A DNA stretch of 64,000 nucleotides from DASQYE01 sp035940775 (GCA_035940775.1 DASZEN010000003.1:310001-374000), one strand, 5' to 3'. Shown: positions 7,847-16,945, numbered from the stretch's first letter. The notes: a model not told the origin generated them from the letters alone. Numbers and translations are program-made.

Positions 7847-8728
7847 CTACATGGGCGGCGCTGGCTCTTGACCGGCATTTAATAGTTGGTAGAGGCGATC
7901 CAGGTCGTTATCACTATAATACTCAATCTCAATCTTACCGCCCGCTCCTGTCTGGCTCGGAAGAACACGCACTTGCGTACCCAGGCGGCGGCGCAGCTTA
8001 TTTTCGGCGGCTCGAATATTCGCATCATCGCGCTTCGGTGAAGGCAAGGTCGCAGCGGCCGGGCTGGCGCCCGCGATGATGCGCTTTATGGCGCGCTCAG
8101 TTTCACGTACGGATAGAGATTGCTCTATGACATTTCGCGCCACACGACGCTGTATATCCGCGTCGTCTACTCCGAGCAGGGCTCGCGCATGCCCCATGGA
8201 AAGCTTTTCCTCCTCGACGAGACGCTGGATGTCGTCAGGTAAGCGTAATAAACGCAGATAGTTAGTGACAAATGACCGATCTCGGCCGACGCGTTGGGCG
8301 ACCGTCTCCTGGGTGAGTCCGAGGGTTTCTATGAGTCTTTTGTAGGCATGCGCCTCTTCAATGGCATTCAGCTCCTGGCGCTGTATGTTTTCAATCAAGG
8401 CCAGTTCCAGCAATTTATCATCAGGGATGGCGCGGACGACTGCGGGCACGCGCTGTAGTCCGGCGCGCTGGGCGGCACGCCATCTTCTTTCGCCCGCGAC
8501 CAACTGATAGCGCGCGCCACGGCGACGCACGAGCAAGGGCTGGACAATGCCATTCGAGCGAATGGATTGCGCGAGTTCTTCCAGACGTTCCTCATCGAAA
8601 TGGGTGCGCGGCTGCGCAGGGCTCGGCTCGATGAGGTCTATATCGATTTCGAGCAGTTCCTCGCTAGCTGTCGGCGCTGTATCCGACAGCAGTGCGCTCA
8701 AGCCCCGCCCTAGCACTCTTCTTGTCAT
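7847..8728 (-). CDS. parB: Chromosome-partitioning protein ParB
   Basis: A 293-residue parS-binding CTPase. The N-terminus TRRVLGRGLSALLSD is the ParA-contacting motif. The ParB/Srx fold follows (about 25-115), with the GERRWRAA motif and the IENIQRQ-LNAIEEAHAY segment. A helix-turn-helix comes next (about 130-155, TQETVAQRVGRDRSFVTNYL). The C-terminal part includes an acidic/basic dimerisation region. It is downstream of parA and their reading frames overlap by about 65 bases. Candidate parS sites lie upstream of parA. Together they segregate the newly replicated origin. Confidence 0.95.
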   Translation of the reverse strand: MTRRVLGRGLSALLSDTAPTASEELLEIDIDLIEPSPAQPRTHFDEERLEELAQSIRSNGIVQPLLVRRRGARYQLVAGERRWRAAQRAGLQRVPAVVRAIPDDKLLELALIENIQRQELNAIEEAHAYKRLIETLGLTQETVAQRVGRDRSFVTNYLRLLRLPDDIQRLVEEEKLSMGHARALLGVDDADIQRRVARNVIEQSLSVRETERAIKRIIAGASPAAATLPSPKRDDANIRAAENKLRRRLGTQVRVLPSQTGAGGKIEIEYYSDNDLDRLYQLLNAGQEPAPPM

Positions 8729-9482
8729 GAGCCATAACCTCCTTCGCTAAGTGAAGGTAGCTTTCCGCGCCTCGCGACCGTATGTCATACAAAATAATGG
8801 GCTTACCGTAACTCGGGGCCTCTGCCAGGCGGACGTTGCGCGGGATCACCGTCTCAAAGACCTGTTGGCCGTAGAAATCTCGCAGATCGGATGCGACCGC
8901 CGCCGAGAGGTTGGTGCGTTCATCGTACATGGTGAGCAACAACCCCTCTATGGTCAGGCTGGGATTCAAAACGCGCCGGATGCGGGCCAGCGTATCAAAC
9001 AATTCCGTGACGCCCTCCAGCGCGTAATACTCGCATTGAATAGGCACGACCAGGGAATCTGCGGCAGTCAAAGCATTTAAAGTCAGAAGGCCGAGCGATG
9101 GCGGACAGTCTATGATAATGAAGTCGTATTCAAATTCGAGGCCGCTCAATATCTCTTTGAGCTTGTATTCGCGTCTTTCCGCATCCACGAGCTCGAGTTC
9201 CGCTCCGGTCAGATTCTTATCCGCGGGCAGGACTTTGAGAAGAGGGATTTCCGAAGACTGGATGATATTGGGAAGCTGCTCGTCAAGGACCAGGGCATGA
9301 TAAAGACTGCGGCGAAAGCTGCCACGTTGGATGCCGACGCCGGAGGTGGCATTGGCCTGCGGGTCGGCGTCCACGAGCAGCACGCGCACCTCAGACACGG
9401 CAAGGGCAGCAGCTAAATTGACTGCCGTAGTGGTTTTACCGACCCCCCCCTTTTGGTTTGCCACTGCAATGGTTTTCGCCAT
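8664..9482 (-). CDS. parA: Chromosome-partitioning ATPase ParA/Soj
   Basis: A 272-residue deviant Walker ATPase. The start was set at the ATG (9482) giving MAKTIAVANQKGGVGKTTTA, so the KGGVGKTT deviant Walker A box lies near residue 12; the frame is open further upstream, but the extra residues do not resemble the family. Walker B is around DFIIIDCPPSLG. The C-terminus runs beyond the usual end (…LAKEVMAH) by about 20 residues and its stop codon lies inside parB, a 65-base overlap suggesting tight coupling. It sits next to mnmG, the normal origin-proximal context, but without rsmG between them. Confidence 0.95.
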   Translation of the reverse strand: MAKTIAVANQKGGVGKTTTAVNLAAALAVSEVRVLLVDADPQANATSGVGIQRGSFRRSLYHALVLDEQLPNIIQSSEIPLLKVLPADKNLTGAELELVDAERREYKLKEILSGLEFEYDFIIIDCPPSLGLLTLNALTAADSLVVPIQCEYYALEGVTELFDTLARIRRVLNPSLTIEGLLLTMYDERTNLSAAVASDLRDFYGQQVFETVIPRNVRLAEAPSYGKPIILYDIRSRGAESYLHLAKEVMAHDKKSARAGLERTAVGYSADS

Positions 9483-9571
9483 TATCGCGTGCCTTAAAAA
9501 ATCTTCTTGCGTAATCCGGCGTAAATTAACACAAGACGGGTTCACGCGCCACACTTTTCGCGTAGTAAAGG

Positions 9572-9587
9572 GGTTTCACGTGATAAA
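9572..9587. promoter_or_regulatory. parS-like site 1
   Basis: GGTTTCACGTGATAAA matches the widely conserved 16-bp parS palindrome TGTTTCACGTGAAACA at 13 of 16 positions, with an intact CACGTG core. It lies upstream of parA, a normal place for a centromere site. Confidence 0.5.
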
Positions 9588-9607
9588 AGGGGGCAAAGTC
9601 AGCTCAT

Positions 9608-9623
9608 TGTTTCACGTATCCCC
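9608..9623. promoter_or_regulatory. parS half-site 2
   Basis: TGTTTCACGT (9608-9617) is a perfect left half of the parS consensus; the right half has decayed (11 of 16 matches overall). It is 36 bases from site 1. Confidence 0.3.
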
Positions 9624-9764
9624 AAAATCCGTGCCCATTTATCGGCCCAAGCTAAAAACCGTTCGCGTTTTCGTGTGACAGATGTTCGTGGAACAAACGC
9701 AGAAGCACGCGTAACTGATGCTTAACTTAGGGTAAGACCAAAACCCGTGATCGGGGCGCTCATT

Positions 9765-9780
9765 GGGGACACGTGAAACC
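9765..9780. promoter_or_regulatory. parS half-site 3
   Basis: CACGTGAAAC (9770-9779) gives a perfect core and nearly perfect right half of parS, with a non-matching left half (11 of 16). It sits just after the end of mnmG. Confidence 0.3.
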
Positions 9781-9793
9781 ATAATGAGTCAAT

Positions 9794-11674
9794 TCACGCG
9801 GCGCGCTTTTGCGCAGTTAATTGAACAAGGATGGTTGAGATGGCAGCCGGGGTCAGCCCCGGAATACGGCGGGCTTGACCGAATGTCTGAGGGCGGGCGC
9901 GTTCAAGGCGCTCAATCATCTCATGCGAAAGGCCGCCGACCGAATGGAAATCGAAGTCTGCGGGGACAATCAGCCCGTCGTGCTGGTGTAGGCGGTCAAA
10001 AGCGGCCCGTTGCGCCTCTATATAGCCATTGTAGAGCGAATCTGCGAGCGCAGACTCTAAATCAGACAGGGTGGTTACCGTACGGACTTCCGCCGGGAGC
10101 AACTGTTGAATCAGAGCCGGACTGACGTTTGGACGCTGGGCCAGTTGCGCAAGAGTGATCGAATCTCCGAGGTCGCAGCCGAGAGTCCTTGAGAGCGAGG
10201 AATAGAGAACATCCGAGCGCTTCAGACGAGTGCCGTCGAGCGCAGCGTGTAGGCGCGACAAGCGGTCTCGTTTCTGATTAAAGCGTTCCCAATCGGAGTC
10301 GCCCACAAGCCCAATCTCCTTGCCGTAGGGCGCGAGCCGGGCATCGGCATTATCATGGCGAAGGGCCAGACGATATTCGGCGCGCGAGGTAAAAATGCGA
10401 TAGGGCTCGTCCACACCCTGCGTGATAAGGTCATCGATCAGCACACCGATATAGGATTCTTCGCGTTTAAGGCGGAAACCCTCCCGTTTCTGGACACTTA
10501 GAGCGGCATTGATGCCTGCCACGAGACCCTGGCACGCGGCCTCCTCGTAACCTGTGGTTCCATTAATCTGCCCGGCGTTGAAGAGCCCTTTGATACGGGC
10601 TGTCTCAAGATAGGGAGTAAGCTCGCGCGGATCAATGTAGTCATACTCAATTGCGTAACCGGGCCGAATGATACGCGCTTCGTCCAGGCCAGGGATCATA
10701 CGTACCAACTCCTGCTGAAGCTCCGCAGGCAGAGAGGTAGAGAAGCCGTTCAAATAGACTTCGTTCGTATCATGCCCTTCAGGCTCAAGGAAGAGCTGAT
10801 GGCGGTCTTTATCAGCAAACTTGACGATCTTATCCTCTATAGAGGGGCAATAACGCGGCCCTACGCCCTTGATCCTGCCTGAATAAAGAGGTGATTCATG
10901 CAGGTTGGCACGAATCGCGGCATGCACGGCATCGGTCGTGTAGCCTATATAACAGGTGATCTGCGGTTGAGAGATGTTATCGGTGGCGAACGAGAAGGGC
11001 ACTGGACGCGCGTCGGCTGGCTGAGGCTCGAAAGCATCCCAGTCAATAGTACGCCCATCAAGACGCGGCGGTGTGCCGGTTTTTAGACGCCCGACAGGGA
11101 AACCGAGCCTCTTCAGGGCTTCAGCCAGTTCAATGGACGCAGGTTCGCCCGCACGTCCAGCCGTGTACGTACGGCGGCCCGCATGTATCAGCCCGTTCAG
11201 AAATGTCCCCGTAGCAACCACTACGGAAGCAGCGCGCAGGCGGCGCGTATCCTGTAATTCGACGCCGTAAACACGGCCATTCTCTACTATCAGATCGACG
11301 ACCAGGCCCTGCCGCAGATGAAGGTTGGGGGTCGCTTCGAGCGTGCGGCGCATCTCCTTGCGATATAAAGCGCGGTCGGCCTGTGCTCTGGGAGACTGAA
11401 CGGCCGGGCCACGCGAGCGGTTGAGCAGGCGAAATTGTATCCCTGTACGATCAATAACGCGCCCCATGATCCCGCCGAGCGCATCTATCTCACGCACCAG
11501 ATGGCCTTTGGCGATCCCACCGATGGCCGGATTACAGGACATCTGGCCGATCAGGTCCAGGTTCAGGGTCACGAGTGCGGTCTGAGCGCCGAGCCGTGCC
11601 GCCGCCGAAGCGGCCTCGCACCCGGCATGCCCCGCGCCGATCACAATCACATCGAAAATTTCGTCGAAACTCAT
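9794..11674 (-). CDS. mnmG: tRNA uridine-34 carboxymethylaminomethyl-modifying enzyme, FAD subunit
   Basis: A 626-residue protein (GidA). With MnmE it installs the cmnm5 group on U34 of several tRNAs. The N-terminal Rossmann motif VIVIGAGHAGCEAASAAARL binds FAD; the strongly conserved SCNPAIGGIAKGHLVREIDALGG follows. The FLNGLIHAGRR, RLKTGTPPRLD and NGTTGYEEAACQGL motifs are all present, and the C-terminal helical domain ends with the GLTPAAISTILVQLTA signature. It follows mnmE by six bases in the origin-proximal operon. Confidence 0.97.
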   Translation of the reverse strand: MSFDEIFDVIVIGAGHAGCEAASAAARLGAQTALVTLNLDLIGQMSCNPAIGGIAKGHLVREIDALGGIMGRVIDRTGIQFRLLNRSRGPAVQSPRAQADRALYRKEMRRTLEATPNLHLRQGLVVDLIVENGRVYGVELQDTRRLRAASVVVATGTFLNGLIHAGRRTYTAGRAGEPASIELAEALKRLGFPVGRLKTGTPPRLDGRTIDWDAFEPQPADARPVPFSFATDNISQPQITCYIGYTTDAVHAAIRANLHESPLYSGRIKGVGPRYCPSIEDKIVKFADKDRHQLFLEPEGHDTNEVYLNGFSTSLPAELQQELVRMIPGLDEARIIRPGYAIEYDYIDPRELTPYLETARIKGLFNAGQINGTTGYEEAACQGLVAGINAALSVQKREGFRLKREESYIGVLIDDLITQGVDEPYRIFTSRAEYRLALRHDNADARLAPYGKEIGLVGDSDWERFNQKRDRLSRLHAALDGTRLKRSDVLYSSLSRTLGCDLGDSITLAQLAQRPNVSPALIQQLLPAEVRTVTTLSDLESALADSLYNGYIEAQRAAFDRLHQHDGLIVPADFDFHSVGGLSHEMIERLERARPQTFGQARRIPGLTPAAISTILVQLTAQKRAA

Positions 11675-11680
11675 GGCCGA

Positions 11681-13054
11681 TTATTTTCCTATGCAGAAGG
11701 TCGCGAAGATTCGCGACAAAACATCTTCGGGCGTGGTTTCACCCGTGATTTCGCCCAGAAAACGCAGCGCGTTATGGAGACCGACCAGCACAAGCTCCTC
11801 GCTGGCCCTTTGTTCGAGCAGCCCGGCAGAGGATTCGAGCGCGCTCTGCGCGCGGCGCAACAGATCGAAATGGCGCGCATCCGTAATCAGCAACCCGTCG
11901 GTCTGCATATCGGCAGAGGCAAACGGTCTTAGTATAGCAGCCCGCAAGTCATCAAGTCCTGCGCCGGTTTTAGCAGAAATGGAGATAACGGGCGCGGCTG
12001 CCGTGGCGTCCATTCCCTTAAAACCATCAAGACTGAAAGAACTCAGGTCGCTTTTATTCAGGGCGATGATATGAGGACTCTCATCAACTTCTTCAAAAAT
12101 CTGCTCGTCCTCGCTCGTCAAGGGTTGAGAGCCGTCCAGGATTATAACGATCAGATCAGCGTCCGCCATCGCGCGACGCGTACGCTCGACCCCGAGGGAT
12201 TCGATTCTATCCAGAGAAGTACGCACGCCCGCCGTATCCGTCAATAGAACCGGAACTCCGTTCAAGCCGATCAGTTCACTTAAACTATCACGAGTAGTTC
12301 CTGGAATATCTGTCACGATAGCCCTGTCGACAGACAGTAACTTATTGAAAACACTGGACTTACCCACATTCGGGCGTCCCGCCAGCGTGACCCGCAGGCC
12401 GTCTCGTAAAAGCCGCCCCGCACGAAAAGTCGAGGCCAGCATTTCAAGCTCACGAATCAAAGCGGCGAGACTCGTTTTAACCGCGTCGAAGCGGATTTCC
12501 GGCAAGTCGTCCTCGACGAACTCCAGAGAGGATTCAAGCGGGACGATTGTTTCGAGCAGGGCGTCCTTCAAGGGTTGAAGACGCGCAGAGAGTTCGCCGC
12601 CTAATTGGCGCGCGGCCTGGCGGGCAGCGGCGTTCGTCTGCGCGTTGATGAGGTCGCGGACGGCCTCCGCCTGGCTCAAATTTAAGTGGCCGTTGGCGAG
12701 CGCGCGTAAGGTAAATTCGCCGGGCGCGGCGGTGCGCGCATCAAGGCCGAGGATAAGATCAATCAGATGTCGCAGTAGAACAGGCGAGCCATGACAACTC
12801 AGCTCGACCATATCTTCGCCGGTGAATGAGCGCGGAGATTTGAAAAAAGTGACGAGAGCGCTGTCTAAAACTTCTCCGGTACGGGGTTCGCGAATCTTCC
12901 TGAGCACGGCGTGATTCGCTTCGGGAGTGAATTGAGCTTCGCCAGTCAAGGCGCGCGCGATCTCAAGCGCACGCGGGCCGCTCAAGCGTATGACGCCGAT
13001 ACCGCTGCGGCCTGGCGGCGTTGATAAAGCGACGATGGTGTCTGCTCTGGACAC
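11681..13054 (-). CDS. mnmE: tRNA modification GTPase MnmE
   Basis: A 457-residue partner of MnmG. The N-terminal domain (about 1-120) binds the folate one-carbon donor. A helical domain follows, interrupted by a Ras-like G domain: G1 GRPNVGKSS (about 227), G3 DTAGV, G4 NKSD. The C-terminus ends in FCIGK, the invariant C-(I/L)-GK signature of the family. Length is normal. It lies between jag and mnmG. Confidence 0.97.
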   Translation of the reverse strand: MSRADTIVALSTPPGRSGIGVIRLSGPRALEIARALTGEAQFTPEANHAVLRKIREPRTGEVLDSALVTFFKSPRSFTGEDMVELSCHGSPVLLRHLIDLILGLDARTAAPGEFTLRALANGHLNLSQAEAVRDLINAQTNAAARQAARQLGGELSARLQPLKDALLETIVPLESSLEFVEDDLPEIRFDAVKTSLAALIRELEMLASTFRAGRLLRDGLRVTLAGRPNVGKSSVFNKLLSVDRAIVTDIPGTTRDSLSELIGLNGVPVLLTDTAGVRTSLDRIESLGVERTRRAMADADLIVIILDGSQPLTSEDEQIFEEVDESPHIIALNKSDLSSFSLDGFKGMDATAAAPVISISAKTGAGLDDLRAAILRPFASADMQTDGLLITDARHFDLLRRAQSALESSAGLLEQRASEELVLVGLHNALRFLGEITGETTPEDVLSRIFATFCIGK

Positions 13055-13124
13055 TGCGGAAAAGAAGAAATACAGAGAGAGCGAAAAAAGTGTTCACGCG
13101 CCGGGGTCTCTGTGACGACAACTT

Positions 13125-13655
13125 TTATCTGGGGGAAGTTTTGAGACCTACTTTCAGCCGACGCGCGGAGCCCTCGCCGACAGATTCGGTTAAGAGGTCT
13201 TCTTCGCTCGCAAGCGAAAGATGAATGACGCGGCGCTCGTTCGGGTTCATGGGCCCAAAGGTGAAGGCGGCGCCGGTCGCACGCACTCGCTCGGCGGCAT
13301 GTCGTGCCATCGCACGCAGCTCAGCCTCGCGCGTGGCGCGAAAGTTTTCCACATCGCAGACGATGCGCTCGCCCTTTGGAAGAGCACGACCGAAAGCCTG
13401 ATTGACCAGATGCTGAAACGCCTCCAACAATTCGCCGCCCTCGCTCAACAACAGAGCAGTATCAGCGCCGTCTATCGCTAGAAGGCAACCGCTCTCGGCG
13501 GCCGACGCCGTCGCGCGCAACCTGAACCCGGCGCCGTCAAAAACAGCGTTAAGAAAATCTTGCGATTGAACGCATGCTTCACTCATCTTTATCAAGCCAT
13601 CGCGAGGCGTGCTTTCCGTATCCAACATTAACGCGCGCTCGTGTGTGTGCGTCAC
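13125..13655 (-). CDS. Jag/KhpB-like KH-R3H RNA-binding protein
   Basis: A 176-residue protein. The region around residues 25-100 resembles the type-II KH domain of Jag (LLLSEGGELLEAFQHLVNQAF). The C-terminal part is an R3H domain with the diagnostic FGPMNPNERRVIHLSLA. The Jag_N domain seen in many Firmicute proteins is missing. The position directly after yidC and the four-base overlap with its end are typical of jag. Likely an RNA-binding regulator linked to membrane/cell-envelope growth; the specific targets are not visible. Confidence 0.85.
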   Translation of the reverse strand: MTHTHERALMLDTESTPRDGLIKMSEACVQSQDFLNAVFDGAGFRLRATASAAESGCLLAIDGADTALLLSEGGELLEAFQHLVNQAFGRALPKGERIVCDVENFRATREAELRAMARHAAERVRATGAAFTFGPMNPNERRVIHLSLASEEDLLTESVGEGSARRLKVGLKTSPR

Positions 13656-15532
13656 GCCTGTGAAACGCGCGCGGTGTTCAACTTCTTAGTAGATCGTGCC
13701 CCGGCTGTTTTTTCCTCCGGCGGCTCTTCGTCGTCTTCCGATTTCGTCAAGCGATTGATTAGAACTTGCTGGCTGAAGCCGACGATGTTTCCAACGATCC
13801 AGTAGACGAGCAATCCCGTAGGCGCGCTCCACATAATATAGAGCATAAAGAGCGGCATGCCGACAGCCATCATCTTGCGTTGCAGAGGATCGGCTGACGG
13901 TGCCGGGGTAATCAACTGCAAGACGATCATGGACGAGGCAAACAGGATCGGCAGAAGATGTATGGCATACGGCTCAGCCGAAGATAAATCCGGTATCCAC
14001 AGAAACGATGCCTGTCTGAAATCGATCGAGATGGTGATGGCGCGATAGAGCGCGAAGAGAAAGGGCATCTGTATCAAGAGCGGCAGGCAGCCGCCGAGCG
14101 GATTGCCCTCCTTCATCAAACGCAGTTGCTCCACCTGCAACTCTTTCAAACGCGGATCATCCGACTTCATCCCCTTGATCTTCTCTTGCAACTCTTTCAT
14201 TCGCGGCGCAAGCTTCTGCGCCTTCTTCATGGATTTGGAAGAGCGCCACTTTAGCGGGAAGAAGAGCGAATAGATAACGATCGTGAAGAGTATGATCGCC
14301 ACACCGTAGCTGCCCGTTAGCCGATAGAGTTTTTTAATAGACCAGAGAATCGGCGCTGCGAGCGGACGCGAAACGCTGCCCAGAAACCCGTAATCTATTG
14401 ATCTTTCGAGGTCTACCTCGCGCCCTGGGCCAAGCGCCTGGCTGATCTGCCCGCTCGCTTCCGTAAGGATATAATGGTCTTTCGGGCCCGCATAAACCCG
14501 CGTCCGGGAACCGTCCGCCGGTACTGGTACGAGAGCCGATATTAAATATCTGGATTCTTTCTTTCCATTCGCCGGATGATCGTACTGTTGGGTGCGAAAC
14601 TCAAGCCCTTCAGTCCTCTTCGGTGGCACGGCGATCATGGCAAAATACGTGTCGCCCGACCCGGCCCAATCAACGGGGCCGTTGAGCGCGAGGCGGTCAC
14701 CATTTTTATTATTGATCTGAACGGCCAGATGTCGCTCGTCCTTATCATTGACGACGGCGATGCCTTCGGGCGCAACCGAGTAGAAGCTGTAATGCGTTAC
14801 GCCCTGATCGCCTATGCTTGGCCCTATCGAGAGCTTCACCTGGGGAATTGTCTGACCGCCGCGCGCGATCTTAACTTCTATATCCGCGACATAGCGATCC
14901 GCGTAGAAGGTAATGTTCTTGACGACGCTCAGTCCCGTCGGTGCATCCTGCAAGATGAATTCGACGCTCTGCTGCTGTGGCCCGCCTGGGCCCATGTCAA
15001 GACTTAGCTCACCACTGTCCGCTCCTTTGACCTGATAATTTCTGGAAGCAAGCAGTGGATCGAGGTTCTCGTCCCCGGTGACGATCTGAAATGTTGCATG
15101 CCCACGATTGATCCCCTGCGGAATGAGTTCGAGAGGCTGCGGGTTCTCTCTGGTGCTTCCAACAGAGTGCAGAGCCCGTCCGGGACTACCGTTCTCCGGC
15201 GGCAGCGATTTGAGAATCCAGCTCGTCGCAACAGCGCCATGATTATCCAGCTTAACCTCGTAGAGAGGCGTCTTGATAGAGATTATTCGCTGCTCCGTAG
15301 CGTCTTGCACGGAAGAAGGGGAAGCGGCTGCGGTTTGCGGCGATTGTTGATTGGGCGCGGTATCGGCCGCTTGCGTTGTGGGAGAAGAGGTCGGCTGCGG
15401 CTGGGCCGTAGAGGCGTTACTGTTGCTCTGCGGTTGAGGCTGAACGGGGAAGAAACGACGCTGTAGAAAGCTCCACCCAACAAGTATCGCCGCCGAGAGT
15501 ATAAGAGCAAGAAGGAAACGCCTTTGTTGCAT
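13652..15532 (-). CDS. yidC: Membrane protein insertase YidC
   Basis: A 626-residue Oxa1/YidC insertase of the long Gram-negative type. It has an N-terminal membrane anchor (about 7-24), a Gln/Pro/Ser/Thr-rich linker (about 32-80), a large periplasmic beta domain (to about 370), and the C-terminal insertase domain with about five membrane segments (for example GVAIILFTIVIYSLFFPLKW, PLLIQMPFLFALYRAI and LFMLYIMWSAPTGLLVYWIV). The C-terminal tail is Lys/Glu-rich. It inserts membrane proteins, including Fo subunit c in known systems. The neighbours rnpA, yidD and jag are the usual ones. Confidence 0.97.
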   Translation of the reverse strand: MQQRRFLLALILSAAILVGWSFLQRRFFPVQPQPQSNSNASTAQPQPTSSPTTQAADTAPNQQSPQTAAASPSSVQDATEQRIISIKTPLYEVKLDNHGAVATSWILKSLPPENGSPGRALHSVGSTRENPQPLELIPQGINRGHATFQIVTGDENLDPLLASRNYQVKGADSGELSLDMGPGGPQQQSVEFILQDAPTGLSVVKNITFYADRYVADIEVKIARGGQTIPQVKLSIGPSIGDQGVTHYSFYSVAPEGIAVVNDKDERHLAVQINNKNGDRLALNGPVDWAGSGDTYFAMIAVPPKRTEGLEFRTQQYDHPANGKKESRYLISALVPVPADGSRTRVYAGPKDHYILTEASGQISQALGPGREVDLERSIDYGFLGSVSRPLAAPILWSIKKLYRLTGSYGVAIILFTIVIYSLFFPLKWRSSKSMKKAQKLAPRMKELQEKIKGMKSDDPRLKELQVEQLRLMKEGNPLGGCLPLLIQMPFLFALYRAITISIDFRQASFLWIPDLSSAEPYAIHLLPILFASSMIVLQLITPAPSADPLQRKMMAVGMPLFMLYIMWSAPTGLLVYWIVGNIVGFSQQVLINRLTKSEDDEEPPEEKTAGARSTKKLNTARVSQA

Positions 15533-15603
15533 GTGATTTAAACTACCGAGCTGCCTTCCAATTCAGAATCCGAAAAAATTTTGAACGCTATTCTTTTCGC
15601 TCT

Positions 15604-15819
15604 TCACTCGACCGGATCATATCCGCCCGGATGAAACGGATGGCAGCGCAAAATCCTGCGTGCGCCCATCCAGGTTCCGCGCCATGCGCCATGACGCTCT
15701 ATGGCTTGGCGCGCATACTCCGAGCAGGTCGGAACGAAGCGGCAAGAGGGCGGAAGCAGAGGCGAGATGGCCGCTTTGTAGAACTTCAAGAGCGTGATTA
15801 GAACTATCCTCACTGGCAA
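15604..15819 (-). CDS. yidD: Membrane protein insertion efficiency factor YidD
   Basis: A 71-residue protein with the family pattern LLKFYKAAISPLLPPSCRFVPTCSEYARQAIERHG, including the conserved CRF-x-PTCS motif, and the closing RILRCHPFHPGGYDPVE. It is a small peripheral inner-membrane protein that assists YidC/Sec insertion. The gene abuts the end of rnpA with no gap, as is usual. Confidence 0.95.
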   Translation of the reverse strand: MPVRIVLITLLKFYKAAISPLLPPSCRFVPTCSEYARQAIERHGAWRGTWMGARRILRCHPFHPGGYDPVE

Positions 15820-16194
15820 TCACCGCCCGGTTCCTACGCTCGTGCCGCCTTCATCAATTTCGGCGCATGCAATAATTCTCTGAAACTCTTCCAGAGGCGC
15901 CGGAAGCTTCTCACGCAAGAGCGAGCGCTTGGCGTTGAGCACCCAATCGTATTTCGCGTCCAGGCGATCAAGCTCAGCCACGCTCAGGCGAAACGTCTCG
16001 CGCAGCAAGCGCTTCGCGCGATTTCGCTCGACGGCATTGCCGGTCGCCTTGCGCGACGCCGTCACGCCCAATCTATGATGCTGCAAATCGTTAGGCTGTA
16101 CGAAGGCCGTCATCAGACGGCCATCATAACGTCTCCCGCTGGCGTAGACGCGGCGAAACTCTTCCGAAGCGCGCAGATGAAATGGTTTGGACAA
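15820..16194 (-). CDS. rnpA: Ribonuclease P protein component
   Basis: The protein cofactor of RNase P, which matures tRNA 5' ends. The family match begins at LSKPFHLRASEEFRRVYASGRR and continues to the RNR-like box (VERNRAKRLLRETFR). The most economical start is the TTG at 16194, 17 bases after the rpmH stop, giving 124 residues, the normal size. No clear Shine-Dalgarno precedes it. The frame stays open upstream through most of rpmH to an ATG at 16308, which would add 38 residues unlike the family; see findings. Confidence 0.88.
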   Translation of the reverse strand: MSKPFHLRASEEFRRVYASGRRYDGRLMTAFVQPNDLQHHRLGVTASRKATGNAVERNRAKRLLRETFRLSVAELDRLDAKYDWVLNAKRSLLREKLPAPLEEFQRIIACAEIDEGGTSVGTGR

Positions 16195-16210
16195 ACGGCC
16201 TACGGCGGTA

Positions 16211-16357
16211 TCAATAATGCGATGGCGTGAGGCGCTTGCGACCCTTAGCGCGGCGACGCTTAAGTACCAGACGGCCATTCTTGGTCGCCATGCGGGCGCG
16301 AAAGCCATGCGTTTTCGCCCGGCGACGATTGTTAGGTTGAAATGTGCGCTTCGACAT
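16211..16357 (-). CDS. rpmH: 50S ribosomal protein L34
   Basis: A 48-residue protein reading MSKRTFQPNNRRRAKTHGFR…LKRRRAKGRKRLTPSHY, a full match to L34. The ATG at 16357 has GGAG 13 bases upstream, and the promoter at 16391-16419 reads into it. It is the first gene of the rpmH-rnpA-yidD-yidC-jag-mnmE-mnmG block. Confidence 0.97.
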   Translation of the reverse strand: MSKRTFQPNNRRRAKTHGFRARMATKNGRLVLKRRRAKGRKRLTPSHY

Positions 16358-16390
16358 AGTCAGTTATTCTCCGCTCAAATGAAAAGTGTA

Positions 16391-16419
16391 AGACTAACTG
16401 CGAGCTAACATTATGTCAA
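16391..16419 (-). promoter_or_regulatory. Sigma-70 promoter of the rpmH operon
   Basis: On the minus strand a perfect TTGACA (16414-16419) is followed after exactly 17 bases by TAGTCT (16391-16396), 34 bases ahead of the L34 start codon. Confidence 0.7.
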
Positions 16420-16738
16420 GAAAAGCGGGCCGGTCGCGCCCGCTCCCAATTCATTTTGGTCGCCCGAAGGCGAGCCGTGCGAGATTAGCCTCCGTAGATT
16501 CGGATGCTCCGATGTGTCCTGAAATGATTCAATCAGCCCGTTTTGGCGAGATCGCAAAACAGGAAAGACCAAGCAAAAATAGGGTTCTGCGGAGCCCCGA
16601 AAAAATATTTAAAGAGCCTGTGGATTTCCCTTGCTTCCCAACTCATATTATGCTAGTCTCCGCCCCGTTTCGGCGACTCTTCAAGTCCGTAAATGGTTGA
16701 TAAATAGATACTTAAAGCATTACTTTAAGTTTGCAAGG

Positions 16739-16772
16739 TTTTCCACAGGGCTGTGGAAAACCTTGTGGAAAA
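16739..16772. promoter_or_regulatory. DnaA-box cluster upstream of dnaA
   Basis: Three TTTTCCACA boxes: 16739-16747 (plus), 16752-16760 (minus) and 16764-16772 (minus). The first two form an inverted pair TTTTCCACAG/CTGTGGAAAA. The rest of the 588-base rpmH-dnaA gap holds the rpmH promoter and an AT-rich stretch (16681-16735) but no gene. The cluster probably serves dnaA autoregulation and as the left part of a bipartite origin. Confidence 0.7.
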
Positions 16773-16945
16773 CTTTCGGAGCGGGGGCCGAAAGAGCAGC
16801 CTAGAGGGTGCATTTACAACACCTTCCGTGGTGTGACTCAAGGAATAGCTTGAAAAGCTTTAGGAGAAGTACCTGTATCGTTTTGTGACGTTCTTCGTCT
16901 ATCTCGAACGTCAAGACTCTCGACATGAAACAGGATGGATAAGCC

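Noticed and set aside
9483..9554. A 24-residue N-terminal extension of ParA.
   Set aside because: The family consensus starts at MAKTIAVANQKGG; the extension is not ParA-like and AAGG precedes the inner ATG.
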